Assembly (NCBI GenBank): GCA_017620345.1
Contig: JAFZQP010000001.1
Span: forward strand, 1 to 53,908
DNA: 53,908 nt
Origin: Lachnospiraceae bacterium
GTDB lineage: Bacteria > Bacillota_A > Clostridia > Lachnospirales > Lachnospiraceae
Reading direction: 5' to 3'
Every line of letters starts with the position of its first letter. Positions within the stretch are counted from its first letter, which is position 1. This document shows positions 35,103-43,428 of the stretch, piece after piece. The translations under genes and the position numbers were made by a program. The notes under the pieces are model-generated. The model was not told the DNA's origin. It did not search any database and worked only from the letters and a program-made list of their open reading frames with translations.

Positions 35103-35413
35103 ATCACAGCCTCCGTTGTAAGACCTGCAGCAAGATTTGCACTCTCTTCTTCTGCCTGTCTGTATTCATTCGCCATTTCCGTAAGTTCATCAGCGTGCTT
35201 CCTTATAAGGGCGTACAGTTTCTCCATATCATCGGACAGGGCCGCGAATTTATTGGAAAAACCCGTTGCCGCCTCCCCCTGCCAGATAGGTTTGAAACTG
35301 TCCACTATCGCTATCATCTCCCTTGTCAGGCTCCTTATCCTCGACTCAGTGTTCTGGAATTCTCCTGCGGTCTCTATTAACTTTTCCGGTGTCACCTTAA
35401 GCATTGCATTCAT
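35099..35413 (-). CDS. WXG100 family protein (fourth of four)
   Basis: 104 residues, a helix-turn-helix hairpin with the signature PIWQGEAA in the turn (about residue 48), as in EsxA/ESAT-6 proteins. These dimerise and are exported by, or activate, the FtsK/SpoIIIE-type ATPase. Its ATG overlaps the stop of the previous WXG gene (TGATG) and its stop overlaps the TTG start of the vWA/FHA gene. The helix after the turn contains DELTEMANEYRQAEEE; the C-terminal tail is short and lacks a clear YxxxD/E export motif except EYRQAEE. Confidence 0.9.
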   Translation of the reverse strand: MNAMLKVTPEKLIETAGEFQNTESRIRSLTREMIAIVDSFKPIWQGEAATGFSNKFAALSDDMEKLYALIRKHADELTEMANEYRQAEEESANLAAGLTTEAVI

Positions 35414-35700
35414 CAGATTGCCCTCCCTACATTGTTCTGCTCAGCCATATCGTATCTGTTTGCTACCGATTCGATCACGCGAACATATTGATCTATCACT
35501 TTTACAAAAGTATCCATGCGTCCGGCATTTCTCATAAACTCCGAGTGAAACGCATCATTTGCCTCGCCCTCCCACATGGACCTGAGTGCGACCTCATTTC
35601 CGCACAAGGATTCTTTTTCCTGTAAAAATCTTTGGATAAGACTGGCAAGTTCATCTTTTTTTGCTCTTAACTGCTTACTGTCTATCTGATAAAATGACAT
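35413..35700 (-). CDS. WXG100 family protein (third of four)
   Basis: 95 residues with the turn motif SMWEGEAN (about residue 43). The C-terminal helix ends VANRYDMAEQ, which fits the Y-x3-D/E type export signal of T7SS substrates (YDMAE). AAGGAG lies 11 bases before the ATG, rather far. A 47-base gap separates it from the previous gene, the widest gap within the WXG run, and contains a possible internal promoter. Its stop overlaps the next WXG start. Confidence 0.9.
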   Translation of the reverse strand: MSFYQIDSKQLRAKKDELASLIQRFLQEKESLCGNEVALRSMWEGEANDAFHSEFMRNAGRMDTFVKVIDQYVRVIESVANRYDMAEQNNVGRAI

Positions 35701-35722
35701 TTGTTATTGTTCTCCTTTCTTG

Positions 35723-35751
35723 TTTACATAACTATCGACTATTCCGGTCAA
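35723..35751 (-). promoter_or_regulatory. Possible internal promoter before the third WXG100 gene
   Basis: TTGACC (-35, 35746-35751), 17-base spacer and TGTAAA (-10, 35723-35728) on the minus strand. The -10 is poor. If used, it would express the last two WXG proteins, the vWA/FHA protein and the lipase apart from the ATPase. Confidence 0.3.
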
Positions 35752-36053
35752 ATGCATAAATATTTAGCTGTTTTTTCTGCCCTGTATACAATATCAGCGG
35801 TCGATCTGATGTTCCTGGCAACCCTTATCAGATCGTCTGCAGTCCTGTATATTTCGGCTGTTGTCCTCCTTCCTGCGAGTTCCATTGACCCACCTGTATC
35901 ACCTCGCCAACTGTTCTTCAGTACGAGCAGAGCTGATCCCATTTGATTATTTGCCATACGGCTCAGATCATCGGCCAGATGTTCGAGTTCAAGTGCCTGA
36001 TCGATCGCTCTCGAAAACTCGATCTCAATCTCTTCTTTCGTTTTTTTGATCAA
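35748..36053 (-). CDS. WXG100-like protein (second of four)
   Basis: 101 residues, helical hairpin with NSWRGDTGG at the turn (about residue 48-56). It is the most divergent of the four: basic C-terminal helix (RTADDLIRVARNIRSTADIVYRAEKTA) and a longer turn. The start is TTG at 36053, after AGGAGG with an 8-base spacer, overlapping the previous stop as TTGA. Probably a partner for one of the neighbouring WXG proteins as a heterodimer (inference). Confidence 0.82.
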   Translation of the reverse strand: MIKKTKEEIEIEFSRAIDQALELEHLADDLSRMANNQMGSALLVLKNSWRGDTGGSMELAGRRTTAEIYRTADDLIRVARNIRSTADIVYRAEKTAKYLCI

Positions 36054-36340
36054 ATCTTTAACCTCCTTTTTACTTCCTTTTCATTTCTCATATAGATATC
36101 CAGTACCGACCTCATGATCTTTACCGTATTACACGCCCTGCGCGCATCTGTGCCCATCGTTACCAGATCTTCGCTTATTTTCAGCTTATATGCGTCGTTG
36201 GCATCACCATCCCAGAATATGTCCAGGTTCTGTACGTATTCCGAGATCCGACATATCTGTGCTGACAACTCCGTACAGATCTGCGCCATTCTTTTTGTCT
36301 TTTCGCGTAACCCGCGATAATCAACATTCATAATCTTCAT
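36050..36340 (-). CDS. WXG100 family protein (first of four)
   Basis: 96 residues with the turn motif IFWDGDAN (about residue 43) and a C-terminal helix ending LDIYMRNEKEVKRRLKI. Either the ATG at 36340 or the one at 36331 could be the start; neither has a good Shine-Dalgarno, and both lie inside the end of the ubiquitin-fold gene, so translation is probably coupled to it. Close in form to EsxA-type proteins. Confidence 0.88.
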   Translation of the reverse strand: MKIMNVDYRGLREKTKRMAQICTELSAQICRISEYVQNLDIFWDGDANDAYKLKISEDLVTMGTDARRACNTVKIMRSVLDIYMRNEKEVKRRLKI

Positions 36341-36557
36341 TTTCGATCACCACAGTACATCCGTTAAACAAACCGGCCTCACTTACCGTCATGTCATCCG
36401 AGGCATCTTTTTTCAGTGAAAGCATTAAAATACGACCGTTTTTTATTCTGAAGATCTCCTTCATTTTTTTTAAAAATACTCCGACAGACATATTCTCATT
36501 TACACTTGCACATAGTCTTTTTTTCTCTTTCGGAAATGCTAATTCTATTAATACCAC
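36321..36557 (-). CDS. YukD/EsaB-like ubiquitin-fold protein
   Basis: 78 residues. The order of strands and helix (VLIELAFP, then SVGVFLKKMKEIF, then ILMLSLKKD, then AGLFNGCTVVIE) fits the small ubiquitin-like YukD/EsaB family, a cytoplasmic accessory protein of Firmicute type VII systems. The start is GTG at 36557 with AGAGG at 11 bases. It begins 28 bases after the EssC-like gene and overlaps the first WXG gene by 20 bases. Recognition rests on size, fold pattern and position. Confidence 0.78.
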   Translation of the reverse strand: MVLIELAFPKEKKRLCASVNENMSVGVFLKKMKEIFRIKNGRILMLSLKKDASDDMTVSEAGLFNGCTVVIENEDYEC

Positions 36558-36585
36558 GCGTTACTAAACCTCTGTTTTGCTGCAT

Positions 36586-39500
36586 TTACGAGTTATCCAC
36601 ATTGATAAGTTCAGGGCAGATTATGTCCCCGTAAAACGTTTTTTCGTCATATTTTTGAATTGTTGCAGTTCCCCTCTTATGTGATTTTTGTTGGGTCGTA
36701 AACGGAAGGTATGAAAAGTCAAAAATCCTGTTTTCATCAAGGCACCCTCCGAATGATATTGCAAACATATGTTTTGTCATGGCGTCATATATTTTTCTTC
36801 CTGAGTGCCTCATCGCTGTCTCATTATCGACGATCCCTATGATGATCCTGTTACCGTCTGCCCTGTTTAGTCTTGAGAGCGGATTTTCAAAAAAGGCGGC
36901 AAGTTCATCTTCCTCGTCCCGACTTCTTGTTTCCCCATAAAAACCGTCGAGAATATCCGTTATGCTTTCTGTCGTTATGATCTTCCTGGCCGAAGGGCCC
37001 TTAAGTATACTGATGAGTTCCTCATATGATGAAGCGTTCACGCAGTCAATGCCGTATGCAGCTGCGGTCACAGATATGTTAAAAAGAAGCGTATGCCTTC
37101 CACAGTATGGCTTTCCACCGATAAGGACGCACCTGATGTCAAGCGGTATGCCAAACAGTTTCCCGGTTTTTAACTCGTATCCTATCGGAAGAGCAGATAT
37201 TCCGGTATGGTCATTTGCCTGAAGATGCCATGTTAATGCGTCTGTAAGAAGATCATCAAGTTCCGGTCTGTCCGGTATATGCGGATACTTAACAGCCACA
37301 ATGCTGTCCGGAGGAGCCTTACCGTTGTATTTACTGGACCTTACAGCCTGAAATTCCAATATCCTTCCTCCGAACGCCCCAACTCCGCGTCCGGGTATAT
37401 CGGGGACGGACGGTATTTCCCTTGCCGGGGACTTAAGAAAATCCGCAACTGCATATGTATTCCCGTTCCCGAGGAAAAATCCCGTATCTATGAACTTTGC
37501 GACCGCCGCCGGCGGCAACGATACAGACGTTGCAACGACCAGAACATCGGCTCCCTTCCCGACCGCAAGTATCCGCATCAGGTGATCATAAACCTCGGGA
37601 TCCGCAGCCGCGATGATCTCTGTATAATTATCAAGAGCGAGAACGCAAGGCGTATATCCTTTGTCGCGATTCCTTCTTCTTTTGGCAAGTTCTTCACATA
37701 TAAACCCTGTCATCCTGATTATTTCGTCAGGTCTGTCATCCGATATGTAACCGCCGCATGAATTCCGTATCGACAGATCTTTTTGCACCCCTCCGCCATG
37801 ATCGATAATATAGACACAGGCTCCATCAGCTATCCGATCAAGGAGAGTGTACATAAATTCGCTTTTTCCGCTTCCGCTCCTTCCGGTTATCCATATATGA
37901 CCCATTTTGCGTATATCCGCCACAAGGCGCTCATAAGTCTGCTCATACGGATTGTCAAATACCGCTGCTGCCGTATCATCTTCTATTATCCCCGGCAGCA
38001 TGGGAAGCCAAAGTTTTGCCGGTTTAGCGATCGCAAGTTCTTTGTCTGCACATATAATCTCCTTTATGATCCTGTCAAACCATGTTTCGGGATTTACGCC
38101 ATAACAGGTTTTTTCGCAATATCCGGTATCGATCTCTTCGTCAAGCAACAGATCCCTGTAAATGTGTGGTCTTTCATCACGGTCATCGGCGGGGCACATG
38201 GCATATCCGCTCTGGAAACATTCAAACACCTCATCATTCCCGACCTGAAGATATGCTCTTCCGCATTCTCTGATCGCCGCAGCGTCCGGTCTGTGAAGCA
38301 TATCCATCGAATCCGAGCTGTCCACAAGCCTTAACGCTATGCGAAACCTTGTATTGCTCCTTATCTTGTCGTCAACAACGCCTGAAGGCTTTTGTGTTGC
38401 CAGTATCAGATGAATGCCAAGACTCCGACCCACCTGCGATATACTGATGAGTCTGTCCATAAAATCCGGCTCTTCTTTCTTTAGTTCCGCGAATTCATCA
38501 ACAATGACCAGTACATGCGGCAGAGGTACGCTAACCCTCCCTTCGTCATACAGTCTTGTATAATCATTGATATTGTTGACGCCGGCTCCGGCAAACAGTT
38601 TCTGTCTTTTGATATTCTCACTTTTCAGGGATATCATCGATCTTCGTGACTCTGATGCCGACAGATTTGAGATATTGCCGAGAACGTGTGGCAACTCCGA
38701 AAAGAGATTAGACATTCCGCCACCCTTATAGTCTATAAGGAAAAACGCAAGTTTATCCGCGGGATACCTTGCGGAGAAAGAAAGGATCAGAGTTGTGAGA
38801 AGTTCACTCTTTCCGCTTCCGGTAGTACCGGCAATAAGGCCGTGCGGTCCTGCTGCCTTTTCATGAAGATCCAGGATGATCTTCTTACCGTCCGGTCCGA
38901 TCCCTATAGGTGCATCGAAATGTGTTGCGATATCGCAGTTCCTGTAGTTTTCGGCGATCGTATGATCGCCCGCCAGCAATTGTCCCAACGGCACCCTGTC
39001 CGGAATGCCGCCTTCATACCTCACACCGTACAGCCTTGACAGGGCTGACGCATATGAAAAGCACAATTTGCGAGGCACCTTATCATATCTTATCCCGTCT
39101 TTTAGCGCTGGATCGTTCAATACCTGTATCATACCGGCCGGAATATCTTCAGGTCCGTATCTTACCAGAATGACCGCACTGTCTGAAATGTGTTCATAAG
39201 CCGTCCGGTCGTCATCGGTGATCAGAACGGATGCTGCCACGTTTTGTGCTGTAACCTCGTTTCTCCGGCAGTGTGGCAGTATTGCAGTCCACATGTAATA
39301 CCGCATCATTTCATGTTCTAGTTTAAGGGAAATACTTATATCTTCAGGTGAATATTCACTTGCCAGCTGAAGGATAACTGATGCGAGTATTCTGCGGTCC
39401 CTCCCGCCCGATAATACGAAGCCTGTGAGCGTCCCGCTCGTAAGTGTGACAATGACCGGGGCATTTTTGATCTTTTCGTACCTTTTCCTGATAACCGAAG

Positions 39501-40302
39501 GCATTTCCTTAAGCGAATCATCAACCTGTGCGAATCGGTCTTTGGGTATGCTGATCATAATGGGGTTATCCGTTATTCCCCTTCCGATCCTGACCGATAA
39601 AACTCCGTTGTCAGCTCTTGAGTTCCATAGGATGAATGCATCCCCTCCATTCTTAAAATACCCTTCAATGTACGGATACCGGCGGTTTAATGATCTGATC
39701 AGCCCGTTTATCCTGTCCCTTATGTTATCCTCACATTCCTCAAGATAAGCAATATATGTATTCCTCCTTCTCTTTTCCTCCGTTTTCTGCCTGCTTACCC
39801 TTCCAAGCACATTGACAGCAGCCCATACGGCAGCAAAAACCGATGATAGGACCGCAACAGATCTTCCTGCTCCGAGCAGTATAGGTATCGCCATTGTCAG
39901 TGCCGGGCCGGCCGCGATCATGACTGACGGTTTTTCCGGGACTTTTCTTTGAGGAGGTCCCTCGATCTCAATCGGAGTAAGATCAGGTTCCGGCAGTTTG
40001 ACCATACCCCTGACAAACGTTCTTTCAAGCGATTCCGCACAGCCGGACCATACTATCAAATACCGCCCTACGGTTATTCCATCTCCGGCCCTTAACCAGG
40101 TCTTTTGTCCTTTGTTTACTCTCTCGTCTCCTACAAAAGCCCCGTTAGTCCCCAAAATCTCCACAGATGCCACATCACTTCTTATCGATGTAAAGCGCAG
40201 ATGTCTTCTTGATACATGCGCATCATCAAGGACCAGGTCGCATGAGGGATCTCTTCCGACAAGAAAAGGAGACTTTTCCCCTGAAACGTACAAAACGTCC
40301 AT
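36586..40302 (-). CDS. essC: EssC-like FHA-FtsK/SpoIIIE ATPase of a type VII-like system
   Basis: 1238 residues, shorter than typical EssC/YukBA (about 1480-1500). An N-terminal FHA domain (about 1-85; LVGRDPSCDLVLDD, SRRHLRF) comes first, only one being visible where EssC usually has two. Two membrane helices follow (about 127-166), then a DUF-like region. The first ATPase domain has Walker A GTTGSGKS (492-499) and Walker B VLVIVDEFAEL (Asp602, Glu603). The second has GRSGSGKS (807-814) but Asp891-Asn892 in place of Asp-Glu. The third has only GGKPYCGRHT (about 1062-1071), a degenerate P-loop. It powers export of WXG proteins. The ATG follows AGGGA; two palindromes lie upstream. Confidence 0.92.
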   Translation of the reverse strand: MDVLYVSGEKSPFLVGRDPSCDLVLDDAHVSRRHLRFTSIRSDVASVEILGTNGAFVGDERVNKGQKTWLRAGDGITVGRYLIVWSGCAESLERTFVRGMVKLPEPDLTPIEIEGPPQRKVPEKPSVMIAAGPALTMAIPILLGAGRSVAVLSSVFAAVWAAVNVLGRVSRQKTEEKRRRNTYIAYLEECEDNIRDRINGLIRSLNRRYPYIEGYFKNGGDAFILWNSRADNGVLSVRIGRGITDNPIMISIPKDRFAQVDDSLKEMPSVIRKRYEKIKNAPVIVTLTSGTLTGFVLSGGRDRRILASVILQLASEYSPEDISISLKLEHEMMRYYMWTAILPHCRRNEVTAQNVAASVLITDDDRTAYEHISDSAVILVRYGPEDIPAGMIQVLNDPALKDGIRYDKVPRKLCFSYASALSRLYGVRYEGGIPDRVPLGQLLAGDHTIAENYRNCDIATHFDAPIGIGPDGKKIILDLHEKAAGPHGLIAGTTGSGKSELLTTLILSFSARYPADKLAFFLIDYKGGGMSNLFSELPHVLGNISNLSASESRRSMISLKSENIKRQKLFAGAGVNNINDYTRLYDEGRVSVPLPHVLVIVDEFAELKKEEPDFMDRLISISQVGRSLGIHLILATQKPSGVVDDKIRSNTRFRIALRLVDSSDSMDMLHRPDAAAIRECGRAYLQVGNDEVFECFQSGYAMCPADDRDERPHIYRDLLLDEEIDTGYCEKTCYGVNPETWFDRIIKEIICADKELAIAKPAKLWLPMLPGIIEDDTAAAVFDNPYEQTYERLVADIRKMGHIWITGRSGSGKSEFMYTLLDRIADGACVYIIDHGGGVQKDLSIRNSCGGYISDDRPDEIIRMTGFICEELAKRRRNRDKGYTPCVLALDNYTEIIAAADPEVYDHLMRILAVGKGADVLVVATSVSLPPAAVAKFIDTGFFLGNGNTYAVADFLKSPAREIPSVPDIPGRGVGAFGGRILEFQAVRSSKYNGKAPPDSIVAVKYPHIPDRPELDDLLTDALTWHLQANDHTGISALPIGYELKTGKLFGIPLDIRCVLIGGKPYCGRHTLLFNISVTAAAYGIDCVNASSYEELISILKGPSARKIITTESITDILDGFYGETRSRDEEDELAAFFENPLSRLNRADGNRIIIGIVDNETAMRHSGRKIYDAMTKHMFAISFGGCLDENRIFDFSYLPFTTQQKSHKRGTATIQKYDEKTFYGDIICPELINVDNS

Positions 40303-40346
40303 TTACATTCCCTAACTCGATATATGATTAACAAAATCTGAGATCA

Positions 40347-40365
40347 TTGCGAAGAACGTTCGCAA
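40347..40365. promoter_or_regulatory. Palindrome in the promoter region of the type VII-like operon
   Basis: TTGCGAA and TTCGCAA flank a 5-base centre, 45 bases before the EssC-like start codon. It overlaps where a -35 would lie, so it may be an operator. It resembles but does not meet the Gram-positive LexA box. Confidence 0.45.
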
Positions 40366-40391
40366 GATAAGCTGATAGAATTTTGTTTGTA

Positions 40392-40441
40392 TGGCGAATG
40401 ATATCACACCGATATTATCGGTGCAATATCACATATCGCCA
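40392..40441. repeat. 50-base interrupted palindrome between the DJ-1 and EssC-like genes
   Basis: TGGCGA at one end pairs with TCGCCA at the other; inside, TGATAT pairs with ATATCA, and the centre CACCGATA/TATCGGTG is a perfect pair of arms. No U-run follows on the minus strand, so it is not a plain terminator. It could be the end structure of the DJ-1 transcript or a binding site for a multimeric regulator. Confidence 0.65.
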
Positions 40442-40478
40442 AATACGAAGCTGTCAATTTGGTAATATTTCACAAATG

Positions 40479-41024
40479 CTATGCAACGACGGAAGTCCTT
40501 ATCTCCTTAGCCTTATCTTTACCGCACAGGAGTGTTATTAATTCACACGCAAAATCAACGGCAGTGCCTAAACCCATTGAAGTTGTAATGTTTCCATCGG
40601 TAACAACCGTTTCAATAACAGCCGTTGCCCCTTCCATCAGAGATTCCTTTCCGGGATAGCATGTGGCTTTCTTTCCCCTGAGCATCCCCTTCGATCCGAG
40701 TATCGTTGCCGGCGCAGCGCATATGGCTGCTACGCGCTTTCCTTTTTTATTATGATCATCAACAATATCCATAAGTCTTTCGCATTCAAGAAGGTTGACC
40801 GTTCCCGGCATGCCCCCCGGAAGAACTATCATTTCGGCATCATCCGCATTGATATCATCTATCGTCAGGTCCGCATTGACCGATATCTTCCGTGCTCCGA
40901 TAACTTCCTTCCTGCCCGGATATATGGACACAGTGCTCACATCCACTCCTGCTCTTCTAAGCAGATCGACCGGTGTCAGTGCCTCGATCTCTTCAAAACC
41001 GTCTGCAAGAAATACATAAACCAT
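40479..41024 (-). CDS. DJ-1/PfpI family protein
   Basis: 181 residues from the ATG at 41024, 7 bases after AGGAGG (an ATG at 41030 is too close to that site). The fold signature includes FLADGFEEIEA near the N-terminus (with the conserved Glu) and the nucleophile elbow AAICAAPATIL (Cys102). Members are deglycase/chaperone or redox-sensing proteins; the close resemblance to the YajL/ThiJ branch suggests a stress function, unproven. It is 2 bases behind the CPBP protease gene. Confidence 0.92.
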   Translation of the reverse strand: MVYVFLADGFEEIEALTPVDLLRRAGVDVSTVSIYPGRKEVIGARKISVNADLTIDDINADDAEMIVLPGGMPGTVNLLECERLMDIVDDHNKKGKRVAAICAAPATILGSKGMLRGKKATCYPGKESLMEGATAVIETVVTDGNITTSMGLGTAVDFACELITLLCGKDKAKEIRTSVVA

Positions 41025-41026
41025 AG

Positions 41027-41875
41027 TCATACCTCCTCATTCTTTTGATAATTCGCTATTATCTCATCACACTTTGACTTTCTGACAAGGAACATGGCGA
41101 TCAGCACGTATACCGCCCCAATTGCAAGCTTTAATACGAATGATACCGTATCGAATGTATCCTTTTTACTGGCAAGCATCGCTATTCCATCCATATCATA
41201 TGTTTTCGTAAGGAGACCTTTTACCATTCCTCCGATATCGATGAACGAATGTATCAGCATCAGAGCCCAGAGGTTTCCTCCCCGAAGATATATCGCTGCA
41301 AAAGTAGTTCCGAGACATGCGGCATTAATGGTCTGGGAAACCGTTGCGCTAAGCGACTGTCCGATAAAAACATTCTGCATATGCATGATACCGAAGCAAA
41401 ATCCCGTAAACAGAACGATAAACAATATCCCCCGTCTGTCTTTTGCATATTTATCAGTCATGACATTCACCGCTGCGCCGCGGAAAACTGATTCCTCCCT
41501 GAACCCCACGGCAAGCATCGGCAGTATGCTTGTTATCATCATCATCGGAGACTTCCACTCGATACCGGGTTCCGCAACGAGCGTTTTAATATTACCTATA
41601 AAGAAAAATAAACCATACATTATCAGCGGAATGCCCATCACCAGAGTTTTGCAAAATCCTCTCTTTCGGTACGCCATAAGGCACCCGCTAGCCATTACAA
41701 TGAGAACCGGCCAGATAATATCAAGTATCTCCCGTACGGGAATTGCCGAAAACACCTGAGCAAAGAGCCAATGCGTGGTCCTTCTGCAGATAACATAAAC
41801 CACTACGATCGCAATACATGTTACAACGGGGTATTCTCTCGCCAGCTGCGGCAGAGTTCTTTTCTTCTGTTCCAT
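41027..41875 (-). CDS. CPBP family intramembrane metalloprotease
   Basis: 282 residues from the ATG at 41875 (MEQKKRT), with about eight membrane segments. The motifs FREESVFRG (Glu-Glu-x3-Arg) and FGIMHMQN (His) are the CPBP/CAAX protease active-site blocks. In bacteria such proteins process or protect against peptides such as bacteriocins. GGAG is 12 bases before this ATG, rather distant; an upstream ATG at 41920 has none. The substrate is unknown. Confidence 0.87.
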   Translation of the reverse strand: MEQKKRTLPQLAREYPVVTCIAIVVVYVICRRTTHWLFAQVFSAIPVREILDIIWPVLIVMASGCLMAYRKRGFCKTLVMGIPLIMYGLFFFIGNIKTLVAEPGIEWKSPMMMITSILPMLAVGFREESVFRGAAVNVMTDKYAKDRRGILFIVLFTGFCFGIMHMQNVFIGQSLSATVSQTINAACLGTTFAAIYLRGGNLWALMLIHSFIDIGGMVKGLLTKTYDMDGIAMLASKKDTFDTVSFVLKLAIGAVYVLIAMFLVRKSKCDEIIANYQKNEEV

Positions 41876-41959
41876 AGGCTGATCCGTCTCCTTTCGTCTA
41901 TATTGAATGATATCATACATTAAGCATGTAATACCATCTTATATTGTCACAATGCATGA

Positions 41960-43159
41960 TTAAGGTTTGCAGTTTCCGCATGGTTTGTAACCGGCTTCGA
42001 TGCATTCTTCTCTTGTCCAGTCTACATCCTGTCTGTTCTTTGGTTTCATGTCGTTTACAGATTTACAATCTGGATAGTGGAACTTCATTGATCTAGTGTT
42101 CAAGACATAGGTTACTGACGGCATACCGCTCCTGTCGCCCGGCTCGGATACAGCCTCATCTGTCGCCTCAAGACTCATTATATCGTTATATATACGCGGT
42201 ATTTCTTCTTTTGTCTGCGTTCCGCTTGCCCACGTCGTTGACAGAGACCGATCCCATGTGATTTTCTTTCCGTCAGAGTAGGCTATGATCGTTCCCTGCT
42301 CATCTGTCCTGTAGATCTGCGGCGAATACTTCTTAAGACGATCCATCGTTTCCACATGAGGATGTCCGTAATCGTTTCCGCTCGCACAGCTTATAACGAC
42401 ATATGCCGGACTGATCTTCTCAAGAAATGCTTCCGTAGACGCACTGCTGCTCCCGTGGTGTCCCAGCTTATATACATCGGCAGATATATCGAGACCGTTT
42501 GCGAGAATATCGGATTCTGCTTCTTCCGACGCATCTCCCGTAAAAAGGAACCGGGTTTCTCCGTATTGGAGCACGAACGCGATTGACGAGTTATTGGGGT
42601 CTTCATAAACTCTGTTTGGTCCCAATATGGTAAACTCCGCATCACCAAGTTTGAAAATGCTCCCAACCTCAGGCGTGCTCCAACTGTATCCTCTGTATGA
42701 TAATGCGTTCAGAAGATCCGAATACCAATTATTGTCTTTTGTAAACGGCGACATGAACACCTTATCAATATCAAACTTTGTTATGATAACGTCAGCGCCT
42801 CCGATGTGATCAGAGTCCGGATGGGTAAGTATAAGATAATCCAGTTTTTCAACGCCCTGTTTCTTCAGGTAATACTGGATCTTTGTGCCTACGGCATCAA
42901 CGCCGCAGTCAACGAGCATCGCATGGTCACCGATCCTGATAAGCGTAGAATCAGCCTGCCCGACATCAATGAAGTGTACCTCCATGATATCCCCGGCAGG
43001 CTGTGTATCTTCAACCGCGGTCTCCTCAGTATTTGCTACCTGTATTGTAGGCTTCGTCCCGTTATCGATATTGGAATACCCCGTCCCGTCACAGGATACC
43101 AGAACGAGGGATATTAACATACATATAAGAATGACATTTAAGCGTATTTTATTTATCAT
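41960..43159 (-). CDS. ComEC-like metallo-beta-lactamase lipoprotein with Ada-like C-terminus
   Basis: 399 residues from the ATG at 43159 (a TTG at 43171 is also possible; neither has a clear Shine-Dalgarno). The lipobox is LVSC (Cys23). A ComEC/Rec2-type metallo-hydrolase domain (about 60-300) has IDVGQADS, LTHPDSDHIGG, FTGDAS and LGHHGSSSA. The C-terminal segment of about 50 residues (YVLNTRSMKFHYPDCKSV and a final CGNC) resembles the small Ada-like metal-binding domain found on surface nucleases. It lacks the ComEC channel, so it is a cell-surface hydrolase, probably acting on nucleic acid or a phosphodiester (inference). Confidence 0.88.
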   Translation of the reverse strand: MINKIRLNVILICMLISLVLVSCDGTGYSNIDNGTKPTIQVANTEETAVEDTQPAGDIMEVHFIDVGQADSTLIRIGDHAMLVDCGVDAVGTKIQYYLKKQGVEKLDYLILTHPDSDHIGGADVIITKFDIDKVFMSPFTKDNNWYSDLLNALSYRGYSWSTPEVGSIFKLGDAEFTILGPNRVYEDPNNSSIAFVLQYGETRFLFTGDASEEAESDILANGLDISADVYKLGHHGSSSASTEAFLEKISPAYVVISCASGNDYGHPHVETMDRLKKYSPQIYRTDEQGTIIAYSDGKKITWDRSLSTTWASGTQTKEEIPRIYNDIMSLEATDEAVSEPGDRSGMPSVTYVLNTRSMKFHYPDCKSVNDMKPKNRQDVDWTREECIEAGYKPCGNCKP

Positions 43160-43258
43160 CAGTAAGTTCAAGTCCGGTCTCTTCAGGTTTTAATCCACCG
43201 GTATGGGTTCTCTGATCAGTTTCACATCCGATTCAGATTCATGACTGGTTCGGAATCG

Positions 43259-43309
43259 TATTACATCTTATTACTAGTTTAAAATCATATTACATCTTAT
43301 TACTAGTTT
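43259..43309. repeat. Two direct repeats of 22 bases in a divergent promoter region
   Basis: The 22-base sequence beginning TATTACATCTTATTAC and ending TAGTTT occurs at 43259-43280 and 43288-43309, 29 bases apart, with no mismatch. It lies between the divergent ComEC-like lipoprotein and chemoreceptor genes. It may be a tandem operator or a small duplication. The rest of 43172-43428 is AT-rich with no gene. Confidence 0.75.
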
Positions 43310-43428
43310 TTCAACCACACTTTCTCAAGTATCCTTTGTATTTGGATGCTTTTTATAGTATCATTGGGCTATGAGTATTAACAACGCCGGCTATTCTGTC
43401 GTTTACAATCGGGAGGGAGAAACACAAC

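Noticed and set aside
36586..40302. FtsK/SpoIIIE DNA translocase or conjugation coupling protein
   Set aside because: The N-terminal FHA, tandem ATPase domains and adjacent WXG100 and YukD-like genes point to EssC; no relaxase, integrase or FtsK gamma domain is present.
40347..40365. LexA (SOS) box upstream of the EssC-like gene
   Set aside because: The arms give CGAAGAACGTTCG, one base short of CGAAC-N4-GTTCG, and the neighbouring genes are not DNA-repair genes.
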